Positions 1-8,207 of a stretch of DNA of 64,000 bases are shown here, piece after piece. A model generated the notes under the pieces. That model was given only the letters and a program-made list of their open reading frames with translations. It was not told the origin of the DNA and did no database searches. Each line of letters starts with the position of its first letter. Positions within the stretch are counted from its first letter, which is position 1. The position numbers were made by a program, and so were the translations under genes. The stretch lies in contig CAWFYS010000019.1 in NCBI GenBank assembly GCA_963820075.1, forward strand, positions 124,001 through 188,000, given 5' to 3'. The DNA is from Kumtagia sp963820075 (GTDB lineage Bacteria > Pseudomonadota > Alphaproteobacteria > Rhizobiales > Rhizobiaceae).

Positions 1-2
1 TC

Positions 3-302
3 AACACGGTGCTGACCGACCGCGCCGCGCTTCACTATGCGCGCCTCTCGGAGCATGTGACCTGGACCAACGCTGAAGCCGAGCGGCAACTCGAAAACAT
101 GACGCGCAATTTCGAATCGCACGGTCTCGATGGTCCGACCGCCGCGCTGTCCAACCTCTCCAACATGGTTCACCAGCAGGCGATGCTCATGTCGTTCATG
201 GACGTGTTCTACCTGTTGACGATGCTGTTTGCCTCGCTTGCCGTCTTCGCCGTGATGATGCGCAAGCCGCCGGCCACGGCCGGTGGCGGCGGCGGTCATT
301 GA
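3..302 (+). CDS. C-terminal end of a DHA2-type (EmrB/QacA-like) MFS drug exporter, 5' truncated by the window
   Basis: The open frame runs in from the left edge (first full codon at base 3) and stops at 302, leaving about 99 residues. It has a polar loop, with a Met/Gln-rich stretch near residue 58 (HQQAMLMSF), then one clear membrane helix (about residues 65-84, FYLLTMLFASLAVFAVMM) and a short Gly-rich cytoplasmic tail. This matches the last periplasmic loop and TM14 of 14-helix drug:H+ antiporters of the EmrB family, where the SFMDVFYLL segment is typical. Such pumps export drugs or hydrophobic compounds, usually with an EmrA adaptor. The substrate cannot be inferred from this fragment. Confidence 0.75.
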   Translation, partial: NTVLTDRAALHYARLSEHVTWTNAEAERQLENMTRNFESHGLDGPTAALSNLSNMVHQQAMLMSFMDVFYLLTMLFASLAVFAVMMRKPPATAGGGGGH

Positions 303-528
303 GGCGGCTTCCGGCCGGGCTTGAGCAGCATTCCCAACGTATCGGCCGGCAGCGCCGCGAAAGCGCCATTGGTGCCGCCCGACGACGTATCTGCCGCGCC
401 GAAAGAGCAACGCAGGCCATGTCGAGTGGGAGAAATGCGGATTAGCCATTAGCGCTCAGGGCATTTGCCCCTGGCCCGCTTTCCGGCTAAGACGCCCGCC
501 CAGGTCCGATCATCAGCGGGGGGAATTC

Positions 529-1425
529 ATGACGATGGACACCGCCGAAACCGCTGCCGCGCAAGCCGCGCTGCTTTCGCGCGCGCTGCCCTATATGCAG
601 CGCTACGAGAACAAGACGGTCGTCGTGAAATATGGCGGCCATGCAATGGGCAATGCCGAACTCGGCCAGGCCTTCGCGCGCGACATCGCGCTGTTGAAAC
701 AGTCGGGCGTCAATCCCATCGTCGTGCATGGCGGCGGGCCGCAGATCGGCGCGATGCTTTCAAAGATGGGCATCGAATCGAAGTTCGAGGGCGGCCTGCG
801 CGTTACCGACCGAAAGACCGTCGAGATCGTCGAGATGGTGCTGGCCGGCTCGATCAACAAGGAGATCGTCGCGCTGATCAATGCCGAGGGCGAATGGGCG
901 ATCGGCCTGTGCGGCAAGGACGGCAACATGGTTTTCGCCGAGAAGGCGAAGAAGACCGTGCGCGATCCGGACTCCAATATCGAACGAATGCTGGATCTCG
1001 GCTATGTCGGCGAACCGGTGGAGGTCGACCGCACGCTGCTCGACCTGCTTGCCCGCTCCGAGATGATTCCGGTCATCGCGCCGGTCGCACCAGGGCGCGA
1101 CGGACACACCTACAATATCAATGCCGACACGTTCGCCGGCGCCATCGCCGGCGCGCTCGGCGCAACGCGCCTGCTGTTTCTGACCGACGTTCCGGGCGTG
1201 CTCGACCGTGACAGGAATCTTATCGACGAATTGTCGGTCGCCGAGGCCAAGGCGCTGATCGGGGACGGCACGATTTCCGGCGGCATGATCCCCAAGGTGG
1301 AAACCTGCATCGAGGCGATCGAGCGCGGCGTGGAAGGCGTGGTCATCCTCAACGGCAAGACGCCGCACGCCGTTCTGCTGGAGCTTTTCACCGAGCATGG
1401 CGCCGGGACGCTGATCGTTCCGTAA
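529..1425 (+). CDS. argB: Acetylglutamate kinase
   Basis: Phosphorylates N-acetyl-L-glutamate with ATP, the second step of arginine biosynthesis, in the cytoplasm. The 298-residue protein has the family's usual length. It shows the amino-acid-kinase fold signatures KYGGHAMG (about residues 35-42), VHGGGPQIG (about 66-74) and a C-terminal segment ending HGAGTLIVP. The start is set by a purine-rich ggggggaatt ribosome site just before ATG 529. In this family the enzyme is commonly feedback-inhibited by arginine through an N-terminal helix; residues 10-25 here would form that helix, but inhibition is not shown by the sequence alone. The gene stands alone; about 225 bp upstream and 200 bp downstream show no other gene. 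Confidence 0.95.
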   Translation: MTMDTAETAAAQAALLSRALPYMQRYENKTVVVKYGGHAMGNAELGQAFARDIALLKQSGVNPIVVHGGGPQIGAMLSKMGIESKFEGGLRVTDRKTVEIVEMVLAGSINKEIVALINAEGEWAIGLCGKDGNMVFAEKAKKTVRDPDSNIERMLDLGYVGEPVEVDRTLLDLLARSEMIPVIAPVAPGRDGHTYNINADTFAGAIAGALGATRLLFLTDVPGVLDRDRNLIDELSVAEAKALIGDGTISGGMIPKVETCIEAIERGVEGVVILNGKTPHAVLLELFTEHGAGTLIVP

Positions 1426-1626
1426 TGTCGCTGCCTTTGCTTGCGCCAGCACCATGGTAAGAACAGAATCCGGTGGAATTGACGCACCGGATCGCGATAT
1501 AGGCGGCTTGCCGAAGCCCGAGCAGCAATCGCCTGCGCGCAAGCGGGCGGTTGCTCTCGCCCCGCCGAAGGCTCGCTGGGCTCACCGGGCTGCCTGCGAA
1601 GCGTGAACGACAAAGGAGAATCCATC

Positions 1627-3138
1627 ATGGACCTCAGGGCGGAAACTGCTGAACTTCTTGCTCGACTGGGCGTCGCCGGCGATCGTCTTGAGGGCGGCGA
1701 CCTCGTCGTGCGCAGCCCCGTGACAGGCGAGCAACTCGCCGCACTTGCCAGCGTCGCCGTCGCGGATGCAGCAGCGATGATCGAGGAGGCGGACGGGGCT
1801 TTTCGCGCCTGGCGCCTGGTGCCCGCGCCCAAGCGGGGCGAACTCGTGCGCCTCATCGGCGAGGAGCTTCGCGCCGCAAAGGCCGACCTCGGGCGGCTGG
1901 TCTCGATCGAGGTCGGCAAGATCCCGTCCGAGGGCCTGGGCGAAGTGCAGGAAATGATCGACATCTGCGATTTCGCCGTCGGCCTCTCCCGGCAACTTTA
2001 CGGCCTCACCATCGCCACCGAACGCCCCGGCCACCGCATGATGGAGACCTGGCATCCGCTGGGCGTGGTCGGCGTCATCTCCGCCTTCAACTTCCCCGTA
2101 GCCGTCTGGTCGTGGAATGCCGCGCTGGCGCTGGTGTGCGGCAATGCGGTGGTGTGGAAGCCGTCGGAAAAGACGCCGCTGACGGCACTTGCCTGCGAGG
2201 CGATCTTCGCGCGCGCCGCCAGGCGCGCCGGCGATGTGCCGGCGGGCCTGCTGGGCGTGCTGATCGGCGACCGCGCGGTCGGCGAGGTTCTCGTCGACCA
2301 TGCGAAGGTAGCGCTGGTTTCCGCCACCGGCTCGACCCGCATGGGCCGTGATGTCGGCCCGAGGCTGGCAAAACGCTTCGCCCGCGCCATCCTGGAGCTT
2401 GGCGGCAACAATGCCGGCATCGTCTGTCCCTCGGCCGATCTCGACATGGCGTTGCGCGCCATCGCTTTCGGCGCCATGGGCACGGCCGGCCAGCGCTGCA
2501 CGACGCTGCGGCGGCTGTTCGTGCATGAGAGCATCTACGATACGCTCGTGCCGCGCCTTAAGAAGGCCTATGAGAGCGTGTCGGTGGGCAGTCCGCTGGA
2601 GACCGGCGCGCTGGTCGGCCCGCTGATCGACAAGGCCGCCTATGACGGCATGCAGAAGTCGCTGGAGGCGGCGCGTAGCGAAGGCGGCAAGGTGACAGGC
2701 GGCGTCCGCCTCGAAAATGGCCACGCCAACGCCTACTACGTGCGCCCGGCATTGGTGGAGATGCCGCGGCAGGCCGGGCCGGTGCTGGAGGAAACCTTCG
2801 CGCCGATTCTCTATGTCATGAAATACAGCGACTTCGACCAGGCGCTGGCGGACCACAATGCGGTCGGCGCGGGACTTTCCTCGTCGATCTTCACCCGCGA
2901 CCTGATGGAATCCGAACGCTTCCTATCGGCGGATGGTTCGGATTGCGGGATTGCCAATGTCAATATCGGCACGTCGGGCGCCGAGATCGGCGGAGCCTTC
3001 GGCGGCGAGAAGGAAACCGGCGGTGGCCGCGAGTCGGGCTCGGACGCCTGGAAGGCCTATATGCGGCGCGCCACCAACACCATCAACTACTCCAAGGCGC
3101 TGCCGCTGGCGCAGGGCGTGTCGTTCGACATAGACTGA
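1627..3138 (+). CDS. ALDH7-family aldehyde dehydrogenase (probable L-aminoadipate-semialdehyde / piperideine-6-carboxylate dehydrogenase)
   Basis: NAD(P)-dependent oxidation of an aldehyde to an acid; ALDH7 members (AmaB/antiquitin) act late in lysine catabolism. The protein is 503 residues. The Glu motif ELGGNNAGIV and the catalytic-Cys motif GQRCTTLRR are present, and the C-terminal IGGAFGGEKETGGGRESGSDAWK segment has the ALDH7 pattern (quoted here only as landmark residues GAFGGEKETGGGRES). ATG 1627 is chosen because aaaggagaa lies seven bases before it; an in-frame GTG at 1603 has no comparable site. Neighbours give no pathway link, so the lysine assignment rests on family resemblance only. 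Confidence 0.85.
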   Translation: MDLRAETAELLARLGVAGDRLEGGDLVVRSPVTGEQLAALASVAVADAAAMIEEADGAFRAWRLVPAPKRGELVRLIGEELRAAKADLGRLVSIEVGKIPSEGLGEVQEMIDICDFAVGLSRQLYGLTIATERPGHRMMETWHPLGVVGVISAFNFPVAVWSWNAALALVCGNAVVWKPSEKTPLTALACEAIFARAARRAGDVPAGLLGVLIGDRAVGEVLVDHAKVALVSATGSTRMGRDVGPRLAKRFARAILELGGNNAGIVCPSADLDMALRAIAFGAMGTAGQRCTTLRRLFVHESIYDTLVPRLKKAYESVSVGSPLETGALVGPLIDKAAYDGMQKSLEAARSEGGKVTGGVRLENGHANAYYVRPALVEMPRQAGPVLEETFAPILYVMKYSDFDQALADHNAVGAGLSSSIFTRDLMESERFLSADGSDCGIANVNIGTSGAEIGGAFGGEKETGGGRESGSDAWKAYMRRATNTINYSKALPLAQGVSFDID

Positions 3139-3147
3139 GCTGCATTC

Positions 3148-3325
3148 GGGAGTTCTGAACTCGTATCAACAGAAGAGTGAAGTCCCCCGCTCCGGCATGC
3201 TTCGCAAGCCACCTCTCCCCAGCTTTCGCTGGGGCGAGGAAACGCCGGCCGGGCCGTTTGGCGCGATTCTTCGCCCCCGCAGGGGAAGAGGGGCCGAGCG
3301 CAGCGAGGCGGAGAGGGGCCCTAAG
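3148..3325. repeat. Degenerate copy (A1) of a MITE-like palindromic intergenic repeat
   Basis: Begins with a left terminal sequence resembling the other copies (gagttctgaactcg...tcaac), then the shared internal modules: aagtccccc, cttcgcaagccacctctcccc and a GGGGCGAGGAAACGCC block. No right terminus is recognisable. Better preserved copies lie at 30514-30728, 31915-32116, 55903-56113 and 57696-57910. It fills most of the space between the aldehyde dehydrogenase and rpe. Confidence 0.7.
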
Positions 3326-3398
3326 CCTGCCACAAACAAGAAGCTGACAGGCAAGCCACGAGCCTGCCAGCGACCGCGTAATCGCGAAAGTGACGACC

Positions 3399-4076
3399 AT
3401 GACCCGTAAGACGATCATATCGCCATCCATTCTCTCGGCGGATTTCTCGCGTTTGGGCGACGAGGTCGAGGCGGTGGCCGCCGCCGGCGCCGATTGGGTG
3501 CATCTCGACGTGATGGACGGCCATTTCGTGCCCAATATCACTTTCGGCCCGCCGGTGGTGAAGGCGATCCGCAACCGCACCGACAAGGTCTTCGACTGTC
3601 ACCTGATGATCGCGCCGGCCGATCCCTACATCGCCGCCTTCGCGGAGGCCGGCGCCGACATCATCACGGTGCATGCCGAGGCCGGACCGCATCTCGATCG
3701 ATCCCTGCAGACGATCAGAACTCTCGGCAAGCGCGCCGGCGTGTCGCTCAATCCGGCGACGCCGGAGAGCGTTGTGGAGCATGTGCTCGACCGGCTGGAT
3801 CTGATCCTGATCATGACGGTCAATCCGGGCTTCGGCGGCCAGGCCTTTATCCCCGCCATGCTGGATAAGATCCGCAAAGTAAAGGCGTTGGTCGGTGGCC
3901 GGCCCATCCATATCGAGGTCGATGGCGGCATCACGCCGGAAACCGCCCCCCTGGTGACGGCCGCCGGAGCCGATGTGCTGGTTGCCGGCTCGGCCGTCTT
4001 CAAGGGTGGCAATGCTGCTTCCTATCGCGCCAATATCGAAGCGATCAGGACGGCCGCCGAGCGCGGAGCGGCGTAG
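3399..4076 (+). CDS. rpe: Ribulose-phosphate 3-epimerase
   Basis: Interconverts D-ribulose 5-phosphate and D-xylulose 5-phosphate in the pentose phosphate pathway. The 225-residue protein is a TIM barrel of normal family length. Diagnostic motifs are SPSILSADF near the N-terminus, HLDVMDGHFVPN (metal and catalytic Asp), MTVNPGFGGQ and EVDGGI. ATG 3399 is preferred; a GTG at 3390 is in frame and would add three residues. In this genome xylulose 5-phosphate could also feed the phosphoketolase encoded about 15 kb away, but no operon links them. Confidence 0.93.
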   Translation: MTRKTIISPSILSADFSRLGDEVEAVAAAGADWVHLDVMDGHFVPNITFGPPVVKAIRNRTDKVFDCHLMIAPADPYIAAFAEAGADIITVHAEAGPHLDRSLQTIRTLGKRAGVSLNPATPESVVEHVLDRLDLILIMTVNPGFGGQAFIPAMLDKIRKVKALVGGRPIHIEVDGGITPETAPLVTAAGADVLVAGSAVFKGGNAASYRANIEAIRTAAERGAA

Positions 4077-4111
4077 CGGTAGGCGTCATAGCGTCGGACG
4101 ACCGGACCGGA

Positions 4112-5323
4112 TCAAATCCCTGCGGCCTCCGCGTTGGCCGTTTGTGCTGCCCTCATCGCCTCGGTAGAGGTCCTGGCAAAAACCTTTTCGCCGCCGATCC
4201 AGACACTTTCCACATCGAGGTCGTCCGAAAGATTCACGATGTCAGCGCGCGTGCCGGGGCCAAGCCTGCCGTAGCGGGCCTCCACGCCCATTGCCTCGGC
4301 CGGATAGAGCGATGCCATTCTCAAAGCCTCGCCGAGATCGACCCGGACGTTCTTGTGCATGAATCGTACGGCCGAGATCATGTCGAGGTCGGCGCCGGCC
4401 AGGGTGCCGTCCTCCAGAGTGAGGCGCCCGCCATGGCGCCGGATCGTGCGGCCGTTCAGCGTGAATGACGTCATGTCGGTGCCGATTGTCGCCATGGCGT
4501 CGGTGACGAGGAAAATCCGGGCCGGTCCCTGCTTTGCACGCAGCGCGATGCCGATCGTCGCGGGGTCGACATGGAAGCCGTCGGCAATCAGGCCGGTCCA
4601 CAGCGTAGCGCAGCCCAGGCCGGCGCCGGCCAGGCCGGGTTCGCGGTTGCCGATCTGGCTCATGGCGTTGAAGAGGTGCGTGACCATGCTGGCGCCGGCT
4701 TCCGCATAGGCGCGGGCGGTCGCATGGGTTGTGTCGGAATGGCCGAGGCTGACGACCACCCCGCCATTCACAAGTGCCGTTACACGGGAGGGCTCGACGG
4801 ATTCGGGCGCGATCGTGGTCAGCAAGGCCGGGAGGCGCGCGCGCGCGGCGAGCAGGAATTCCTCGTCGGCCGTTGTCATCTTCCGTATCAGGCGGGGGTC
4901 GTGCGCACCCTTGCGGGCAATCGACAAATGCGGCCCCTCCAGATGCAGCCCGAGGAAACCCGGCACGCCGGCCCTGGCCGCGGCCGCCCCGGCGTCGACG
5001 GCGCGCGCCGTGATTTCGGGCGTGTCGGTGATCAGCGTCGGCAGAAGCGCGGTCGTGCCGAAGGCTGCGTGGGCGGCGCAGATCGTGCGGATTGATTCGA
5101 CATCCTGCCGGCCGTTCAGCATGACGCCGCCGCCGCCATTGACTTGCAAATCGACGAAGCCCGGCACGAGCATCCCGTTCGTTTCAACGACCGGCACGTT
5201 TTGCGGAACGCCATGGCGGGGCACGATTGCCTCGACGCCTTCGCCGCTCAACAGAATGGCGGCGTCGCCGTGCCAGTTCTCGCCATCGAAGATCTTCGCC
5301 GCGGCCAGCGCGAGGGATCGCAT
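4112..5323 (-). CDS. nagA: N-acetylglucosamine-6-phosphate deacetylase
   Basis: Removes the acetyl group from GlcNAc-6-P to give glucosamine-6-P. The 403-residue protein belongs to the amidohydrolase superfamily: GFVDLQVNGGGG (about residues 53-64), HLEGPHLS, SLGHSDTTHATA and VTDAMATIGTD carry the metal-binding and catalytic residues in the expected order. The N-terminus MRSLALAAAKIFDG fits the family. Its ATG overlaps the stop codon of the SIS deaminase gene by one base (TGATG), so the two are translationally coupled. It is the last gene of the leftward kinase-regulator-deaminase-deacetylase operon and ends convergent with rpe. Confidence 0.94.
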   Translation of the reverse strand: MRSLALAAAKIFDGENWHGDAAILLSGEGVEAIVPRHGVPQNVPVVETNGMLVPGFVDLQVNGGGGVMLNGRQDVESIRTICAAHAAFGTTALLPTLITDTPEITARAVDAGAAAARAGVPGFLGLHLEGPHLSIARKGAHDPRLIRKMTTADEEFLLAARARLPALLTTIAPESVEPSRVTALVNGGVVVSLGHSDTTHATARAYAEAGASMVTHLFNAMSQIGNREPGLAGAGLGCATLWTGLIADGFHVDPATIGIALRAKQGPARIFLVTDAMATIGTDMTSFTLNGRTIRRHGGRLTLEDGTLAGADLDMISAVRFMHKNVRVDLGEALRMASLYPAEAMGVEARYGRLGPGTRADIVNLSDDLDVESVWIGGEKVFARTSTEAMRAAQTANAEAAGI

Positions 5324-6351
5324 CAGCGTGTTTCCGTGACTTTGCGCAGATTTCGCGGCTGGTCGGGATCGAGTCCGCGACGGCGGGCAAAGGCCTCGAC
5401 GAAAGCGTAGAAGGACACGATCAGCGGAAGCGGGTCCGTCAGCGGATGGCCGGTCGCGATGTGCGGCAGCATGCGCGCCTGCGCGGTCCGCCGCGATGTC
5501 GCGAAGACGCTCGCGCCCTTGGTCGCGAGCGCGTCCGACGTTTCGGCGACGGAAGCCTCCGAGGCATCGCGCGCGGCGAGCGCCAGCACCGGGAAACCGG
5601 GACCGACCAGTGCCAGCGGGCCGTGCATCACCTCGGCTGCGCTGTAGGCCTCGGCATGCATGCCGCATGTCTCCTTGAACTTCAGCGCCGCCTCGCTGGC
5701 GATCGCGTAGGACGGGCCGCGCCCGAGAATGAACAGGGAAGGCTCGTTCTCCAGCGCCTCGGCAATCTCCATCCAGTCGCAATCTATCGCCTCGCGGAAT
5801 TGCTCCGGCAAACGGCCGAGCGCGGCGAGCAGTTCGACATCGTCCGTGCAATGCGCCATCAAGGCAAGGCCGGCGACGCAGGAATTGACGAAGGTCTTTG
5901 TTGCCGCCACGCTGCGTTCCGGTCCGGCCAATATATTGATCGGATAATCGGACGCGGCTGCCAGCGGCGAATGGGGCGTGTTGGTGAGAGCCACGGTGAG
6001 CGCGCCTCCGGCCTTGGCCTGCGCGACCATCGCGACGATATCCGGGCTCTTGCCTGATTGCGAGATGGAAAGGCACAGGGAGCCGCTCAGCCTGAGATTG
6101 GCTCCATAGATCGAGGCGACCGATGGCCCTACCGAGGCCACGGGAATCCCGGCCGTAAGCTCGACCGCATATTTCAGGAACGACGCCGCATGATCGGACG
6201 AGCCGCGCGCCACACTGATGACGAAGAGCGGGTTGAGATCGCGAATGCCTCGGCCGGCCGCCGCAAGAGCCTGCCCGCCCCGGTCAAGCAGCCGCGCGGC
6301 CGCGTCGGGGATTTCGGCGATTTCGCGGCGCATATGGGTTTGATCGTTCAT
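5323..6351 (-). CDS. SIS-domain sugar isomerase/deaminase, probable glucosamine-6-phosphate deaminase (NagB-II/AgaS type)
   Basis: The 342-residue protein contains two SIS domains without the N-terminal glutaminase domain of GlmS. The first has ISVARGSSDHAA (about residues 45-56) and SISQSGKSPD. The second has EAALKFKETCGMHAEAYS and VMHGPLAL, which line the sugar-phosphate site in the GlmS isomerase family. Lacking the glutaminase, it should run in the deaminating direction, converting glucosamine-6-P to fructose-6-P and ammonia. Its place between nagA and a GntR regulator in an amino-sugar operon supports this. A different hexosamine phosphate substrate cannot be excluded. Confidence 0.85.
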   Translation of the reverse strand: MNDQTHMRREIAEIPDAAARLLDRGGQALAAAGRGIRDLNPLFVISVARGSSDHAASFLKYAVELTAGIPVASVGPSVASIYGANLRLSGSLCLSISQSGKSPDIVAMVAQAKAGGALTVALTNTPHSPLAAASDYPINILAGPERSVAATKTFVNSCVAGLALMAHCTDDVELLAALGRLPEQFREAIDCDWMEIAEALENEPSLFILGRGPSYAIASEAALKFKETCGMHAEAYSAAEVMHGPLALVGPGFPVLALAARDASEASVAETSDALATKGASVFATSRRTAQARMLPHIATGHPLTDPLPLIVSFYAFVEAFARRRGLDPDQPRNLRKVTETR

Positions 6352-7136
6352 GGCTCTGTCCTGTTGCGCCCCGCTGTTTCGCCCAGTCTCAATTCGGCGA
6401 CGAAATCGTAGGTGTCGCCGCGATAGATGGATCGCGTGAATTCCACGACCTTGCCGGTTGCCAGATAGGAAATACGCTCGATGTGAAGACCTGCCGCACC
6501 TGCCGGCACATCCAGCAGGCGGGCGTCCGCCGCGCCCAGATTCGCCGCCGAGATGCGCTGCACCGCCCGCACCGGCCGGCTGCCGGTTCGCTCCAGCGCC
6601 GCGTAAAGCGAGGAGCCTATGGCGAGCGGGTCCGGCAGCACGGCGGTCGACAGCGCGGCGCGCTCGATTGCCAGCGGCGTTTCGTCGGCTATTCTTAGCC
6701 GGCTTACCCGCGCGACGGATTCGTCCGGAGACAGGCCGAGCACCATCATCTCGTCAGGCGACGGCGCGTAGATGCCGCGGTCCAGCCATTCGGAGCGCAG
6801 CGACATGCCGCGCCGCGCCATGTCCTCGCTGAAGGAGGTCAGCAGCGAAAGCGATTGTTCGACCCGCTCGACGGGTCGGGCGACGAATGTGCCCGAGCCG
6901 CGGCGCTGCACGAGCAGGCCGGTCCGGACAAGATCCTGGACTGCCTTGCGCACGGTGACGCGCGAAATATCGGCCTTGGCCGCGATGTCGCGCTCCGACG
7001 GCAAAGCGTCGCCGGGGCCGATCACGCCGTGCCGCACGGCATCCTCGATCGAGCGCTTCAGCCTGAGATAGAGCGGCGCGCCGTTTGCACCGGCGCCCTT
7101 CATTGCGCCGAATATCTGGTCGGCGAGGTCAGCCAT
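6348..7136 (-). CDS. GntR-family (HutC subfamily) transcriptional regulator of the amino-sugar locus
   Basis: 262 residues. The N-terminal winged helix (about residues 20-90) has PLYLRLKRSIEDAV, LPSERDIAAKADISRVTVRKAV and RGSGTFV, standard for GntR proteins. The C-terminal half is a UTRA ligand-binding domain (about 100-255), the type that senses GlcNAc-6-P or glucosamine-6-P in NagR/YvoA/DasR. ATG 7136 sits inside the last codons of the kinase gene (8-base overlap), and the 3' end overlaps the deaminase start by four bases. It probably represses both arms of the divergon through the ATACC repeats at 8034-8052 and 8169-8184. Ligand and sign of control are inferred. Confidence 0.87.
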   Translation of the reverse strand: MADLADQIFGAMKGAGANGAPLYLRLKRSIEDAVRHGVIGPGDALPSERDIAAKADISRVTVRKAVQDLVRTGLLVQRRGSGTFVARPVERVEQSLSLLTSFSEDMARRGMSLRSEWLDRGIYAPSPDEMMVLGLSPDESVARVSRLRIADETPLAIERAALSTAVLPDPLAIGSSLYAALERTGSRPVRAVQRISAANLGAADARLLDVPAGAAGLHIERISYLATGKVVEFTRSIYRGDTYDFVAELRLGETAGRNRTEP

Positions 7137-8010
7137 CGGGGTTCTCTTGCGCCGCGAACCGGCGTGCCGCCATCGACACCGCGCCGCCAAGCGCATCCTG
7201 AAGCGGCTGGCGCAAACGATCGCGGTACGGCGCGGAAAGGCGTGGACCATAGAGCGCCGCCAGACCGCCGAGCAGGCAGACCGGCTCGTTGGCGCGCAGA
7301 GCAAGCACGTCGAGGGACGCCTCGATCGCGGCAACGGCGCGCGCGACGATAGTCTCCGCGACCGTGTCGCCGCATGCGGCATAGTCGAACACCATCGGCG
7401 CGAAACCCCCGAAATCGCCGGGCTTGGCGGTCGTGGTGAACTCGACGACGTCGCGGGGATTGTCGCGGAACGCGGCGAGCAGCGCGGCGGTGAGGGGAGA
7501 AGCCGGACGGATGTTGTCGTAGGCGAGCAAGGCTTCTTCCAGCAGGTCCCTGCCGATGCGGCCGCCGCTCGCCTGGTCGCCGACAAGAAAACCCCAGCCG
7601 CCGACCGTTCGCACCATCTCGCCGCGGCGCATCATATAGGCGCTGCCAGTGCCCAGAATTGCAATTGCGCCATCAGCCGCGCCAAGGGCGCCTTCCAGCG
7701 CGATCAGCGCGTCGCTCTCTACAATGCATCGGGGGAAGGGCAGAATGGCCTCGAGTTGCCGCCGGTAGGTGCCGACATTGCTTCCAGCCAGTCCAAGCAG
7801 CGCCGGCGTCGCACCTACGCGGTCGGGGTCGATCCCGGCCTCCGCGAAGGCGAGGCGCGATGCCTCCACGATATTGGCCCGAGCACCGGTCAGGTCGGTA
7901 CGGATATTGGCGGCGCCGCTCTTGGCGCGGCCGAGAATCCTGCCGTCGAGCGTCGCGACCGCAGCCCGGCAACTCGTCCCGCCGCCATCTATGCCCAGAA
8001 CCAGATCCAC
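7129..8010 (-). CDS. BadF/BadG/BcrA/BcrD-family ATPase, probable N-acetylglucosamine kinase
   Basis: 293 residues with the ASKHA fold. The phosphate-1 loop GIDGGGTSCRA is at residues 6-16, and ILGTGSAYM carries the phosphate-2 region at about 118-126. GWGFLVGDQASGG follows, a motif seen in GlcNAc kinases of this family. It would phosphorylate GlcNAc, or a related amino sugar released from peptidoglycan, to the 6-phosphate for NagA. It is the promoter-proximal gene of the leftward operon; transcription should start in the 8010-8208 intergenic region. The start at 8010 is supported by a gcaggaggtg site on the minus strand. Confidence 0.85.
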   Translation of the reverse strand: MDLVLGIDGGGTSCRAAVATLDGRILGRAKSGAANIRTDLTGARANIVEASRLAFAEAGIDPDRVGATPALLGLAGSNVGTYRRQLEAILPFPRCIVESDALIALEGALGAADGAIAILGTGSAYMMRRGEMVRTVGGWGFLVGDQASGGRIGRDLLEEALLAYDNIRPASPLTAALLAAFRDNPRDVVEFTTTAKPGDFGGFAPMVFDYAACGDTVAETIVARAVAAIEASLDVLALRANEPVCLLGGLAALYGPRLSAPYRDRLRQPLQDALGGAVSMAARRFAAQENPDG

Positions 8011-8033
8011 GTGATTGCACCTCCTGCGTTATG

Positions 8034-8052
8034 ATACCAATAAAATACCAAT
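8034..8052 (-). promoter_or_regulatory. Candidate GntR operator, left arm of the divergent promoter region
   Basis: Two perfect ATACCAAT boxes at 8034-8041 and 8045-8052 lie 11 bases apart, one helical turn, just upstream of the kinase gene. The same ATACC element occurs twice with identical spacing on the opposite strand at 8169-8184, facing the other operon. Binding by the adjacent GntR protein is inferred. Confidence 0.55.
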
Positions 8053-8168
8053 ATCCAAGGGTTAATTTTCAGCCGGAGCAAGATTCGCCTAACTCCTTGA
8101 AAATACGGCAGTTATCTCCTGTATCCCTCATTATCATAAGAAAATCGTTAATCGCATGCTGGACAAGT

Positions 8169-8184
8169 GGTATTTTTTTGGTAT
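8169..8184 (+). promoter_or_regulatory. Candidate GntR operator, right arm before murQ
   Basis: GGTAT at 8169-8173 and again at 8180-8184, 11 bases apart, is the reverse complement of the ATACC pair at 8034-8052. It sits only about 9 bases upstream of the murQ ribosome site, a position where a bound repressor would block transcription. Confidence 0.55.
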
Positions 8185-8207
8185 GGTCTGGCCAAGGAGG
8201 AAGAACG